64,000 nucleotides of DNA from an uncultured Clostridia bacterium. Its GTDB lineage: Bacteria > Bacillota > Clostridia > Oscillospirales > Ruminococcaceae. The notes under the pieces are model-generated. The model was given only the letters and a program-made list of their open reading frames with translations. It had not been told where the DNA came from and did not search any database. A program made the position numbers and the translations under genes. Positions 62,689 through 64,000 of this stretch are shown one piece after another. The first letter of the stretch is position 1. Each line of letters opens with the position of its first letter. The stretch lies in the NCBI GenBank assembly GCA_947168885.1, contig CAMVNQ010000001.1, positions 496,001 through 560,000 on the forward strand. Reading direction: 5' to 3'.

Positions 62689-63735
62689 ATGGAAACAACA
62701 AATAACATTTTCACCCCAAGCATACTCCACGAGAGCACATCCAGTGCCACACAACTCTCATTGTCTTCAGAACTTTTCAGATCCCGCAAGCTCTTTTTAA
62801 TCGGCGATGTCAATGCAGAAAGCATGGGTACGCTGATGCAAGAATTAATGATCCTCGATGCGGAATCGAATGAACCGATAGAACTATATATCAATAGCGC
62901 CGGAGGAATGGTTACGAGCGGAATGGCGGTCTATCGGTATATGACTGAGCAGATGCAGTCTCCTATTCACACATACTGTATCGGTATTGCTGCCTCTATG
63001 GCTGCAATCCTATATCTTGCCGGATCGAAACGATTTGTGTATGAAGGTACAAAAATAGTAATCCATGACCCATTAAGTATTTCACCATCAAGCGAAAAAC
63101 CCGACGAATTAAAAGACAGACTTACATCCCTCGAAAAGACAAAAGATATGATATGTCAAATTATATCTGATATAACCGAACATCCGTTTGATGAAATAAG
63201 TAAAATAATCAAGACTGACAAAATTTATGATGCAAATGAGGCACTGGAGTTTGGGCTTGCAACCAACATTATAAAGAAAGAGACGACAAATTATCACAAC
63301 AATCCCTTTGTATCCAGACCTGATGGCAGCCATGATACAAATAGAGGCTTACCGCCGCCGATGGAACGATATCAAGAAGAGTCAGCGTGGAAACCGAATC
63401 CCGGTGACATTATCATACCGGCTGTTCCAAAGTCTCTTCTGCATTTAAAGCGGAAAGATAATACAACGGTTTTCCGATTTGGTTTTTCTTATCGTTTCAC
63501 CGATGACGGCCGACCCATATACGCGAATACTGATATTTTGCCATCGCAAACCCAATTTGATAATTTTAAGTACAATCTAAATCTCGGAGCTGCCGATAAA
63601 ACATACGATTGTGAATTGTCTGACGGCAGTGGTTCTGTAACCATGACCGCACTTGAGATCGGCAAACTTTTCAAGGTAATTCGCGATAAATATTTGGCTA
63701 AAAGAGCAAGACGGTCGATTTTGTCAATCCGTTAA
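62689..63735 (+). CDS. ClpP-like serine protease with C-terminal extension
   Basis: 348 residues. Residues 20-198 are a complete ClpP fold: RKLFLIGDVNAESMGTLMQELMILDAES, LYINSAGGMVTSGMAVY, GIAASMAAILYLAGSKRF with nucleophile Ser103, IVIHDP with His126 and the Asp region KIIKTDKIYDANEALEFGLA. The C-terminal 150 residues are extra: a proline-rich linker and a beta-rich domain (TVFRFGFSYRFTDDGRPIYANTD... YDCELSDGSGSVTMTALEIGKLFKVI). This is not the housekeeping ClpP. The neighbouring Nif11-like frame suggests a link with peptide processing or, alternatively, a phage-like maturation protease. Confidence 0.85.
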   Translation: METTNNIFTPSILHESTSSATQLSLSSELFRSRKLFLIGDVNAESMGTLMQELMILDAESNEPIELYINSAGGMVTSGMAVYRYMTEQMQSPIHTYCIGIAASMAAILYLAGSKRFVYEGTKIVIHDPLSISPSSEKPDELKDRLTSLEKTKDMICQIISDITEHPFDEISKIIKTDKIYDANEALEFGLATNIIKKETTNYHNNPFVSRPDGSHDTNRGLPPPMERYQEESAWKPNPGDIIIPAVPKSLLHLKRKDNTTVFRFGFSYRFTDDGRPIYANTDILPSQTQFDNFKYNLNLGAADKTYDCELSDGSGSVTMTALEIGKLFKVIRDKYLAKRARRSILSIR

Positions 63736-63750
63736 CCTATATAACTTGAT

Positions 63751-63782
63751 TCGGGCAGATGCGATAAATAGCATATGCCCGA
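63751..63782 (+). terminator. Terminator after the ClpP-like gene
   Basis: TCGGGCA..TGC-loop-GCA..TGCCCGA then TTT. Confidence 0.7.
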
Positions 63783-63827
63783 TTTAGATAACACTACATC
63801 TAACTATTAATATTATGAGGAAAAACT

Positions 63828-64000
63828 ATGAAAAAAATAGATATATTTTACAGCAAGCTCAAAAAAGACGACGCTCTTCGCGAGGAATTCATATCAGCAT
63901 TAGCCAACGGATCTCTGCTTGATTTTTTCATATCTTTGTGATATGATTTCCAAATTAGTGACCTCTCTGCACTTTTTGACATGTTGCAAGAACGCGATAA
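63828..64000 (+). pseudogene. Nif11-like precursor interrupted by an in-frame TGA (runs off right edge)
   Basis: ATG 63828 with GAGG 7 bases upstream. It reads MKKIDIFYSKLKKDDALREEF, then ISALANGSLLDFFISL, TGA at 63939-63941, and in the same frame continues YDFQISDLSALFDMLQERD to the window edge. Both halves fit a Nif11-like leader (xEFxxxLxxDxxLRxxFxxAL... DLxxLFxxL). Without the TGA it would be a normal leader. A nonsense mutation is the simplest explanation. Confidence 0.6.

Noticed and set aside
63828..64000. Selenocysteine at the TGA in the Nif11-like frame
   Set aside because: No SECIS-like hairpin directly after the codon and no selenium genes in the window; a nonsense mutation is simpler.

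Overview
The window looks like a stretch of chromosome from an anaerobic Clostridia-class Firmicute, most probably a Ruminococcus-like gut bacterium (inference). The signs are Nif11-type peptide precursors with NHLM-family exporters, AGGAGG-type ribosome sites, Spo0A-like and SpoIIE-type proteins, and many clostridial mobilisable elements. Nothing here is a ribosomal or core metabolic locus; most of the window is accessory DNA.

Positions 1-13137 hold a peptide-export and signalling island. It contains an S41 peptidase tail, three Nif11-like double-glycine precursors, a truncated HlyD-like membrane stub and two NHLM-type ABC exporters. A complete partner-switching module follows (STAS protein, SpoIIE-type phosphatase with a sensor domain, anti-sigma kinase), then a PAP2 phosphatase, a lipoprotein and an HD-GYP protein. 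A promoter-like repeat occurs three times, and a 0.28-kb MITE-like element sits inside one precursor leader. Positions 13138-16023 are the wreck of an older integrative element: a Com-like zinc protein, a primase cut at its Walker A motif and an intact tyrosine integrase.

Positions 16011-45030 can be read as one integrative mobilisable element (element B), with the core TGGwGACCCGTAC at both ends and ATAAGACCCAT arm repeats inside both ends. Its cargo is a LytS-like kinase with a SARP-like response regulator, two secreted proteins, seven near-identical promoters each with an 11-bp-periodic heptamer repeat, and a tandem duplication encoding a 22-residue hydrophobic peptide. Its backbone is excisionase, CHC2 primase, DUF927-like ATPase, oriT, MobC, relaxase and integrase. 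The integrase gene is split by a second element (element C, about 29773-44657) with 13-bp inverted ends. Element C encodes a large serine recombinase, a MobQ-type relaxase with an IncQ-like oriT, a toxin-antitoxin pair and a candidate small RNA. It also carries a His-Xaa-Ser (Hxs) radical-SAM peptide system: hxsD, a second HxsD-like protein, an A24 prepilin-peptidase-like protein, hxsC, hxsB, a His-x-Ser/Thr repeat precursor, a MORN-like secreted protein, a transglutaminase-like lipoprotein and a secreted metallo-beta-lactamase-fold protein. This is the best candidate for an undescribed variant system in the window.

Positions 45031-53261 hold a third mobilisable module with an ArsR-regulated redox/permease cassette, TnpW, MobC, a relaxase and a resolvase. 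Positions 53386-64000 hold NUDIX hydrolases, a beta-lactamase/Ntn-hydrolase fusion, an AIPR family protein, a three-gene HipBST-like toxin-antitoxin operon with three operator palindromes, regulators, an iteron-like array and a ClpP-like protease with an unusual C-terminal extension. The window ends in a Nif11-like reading frame interrupted by a TGA codon.
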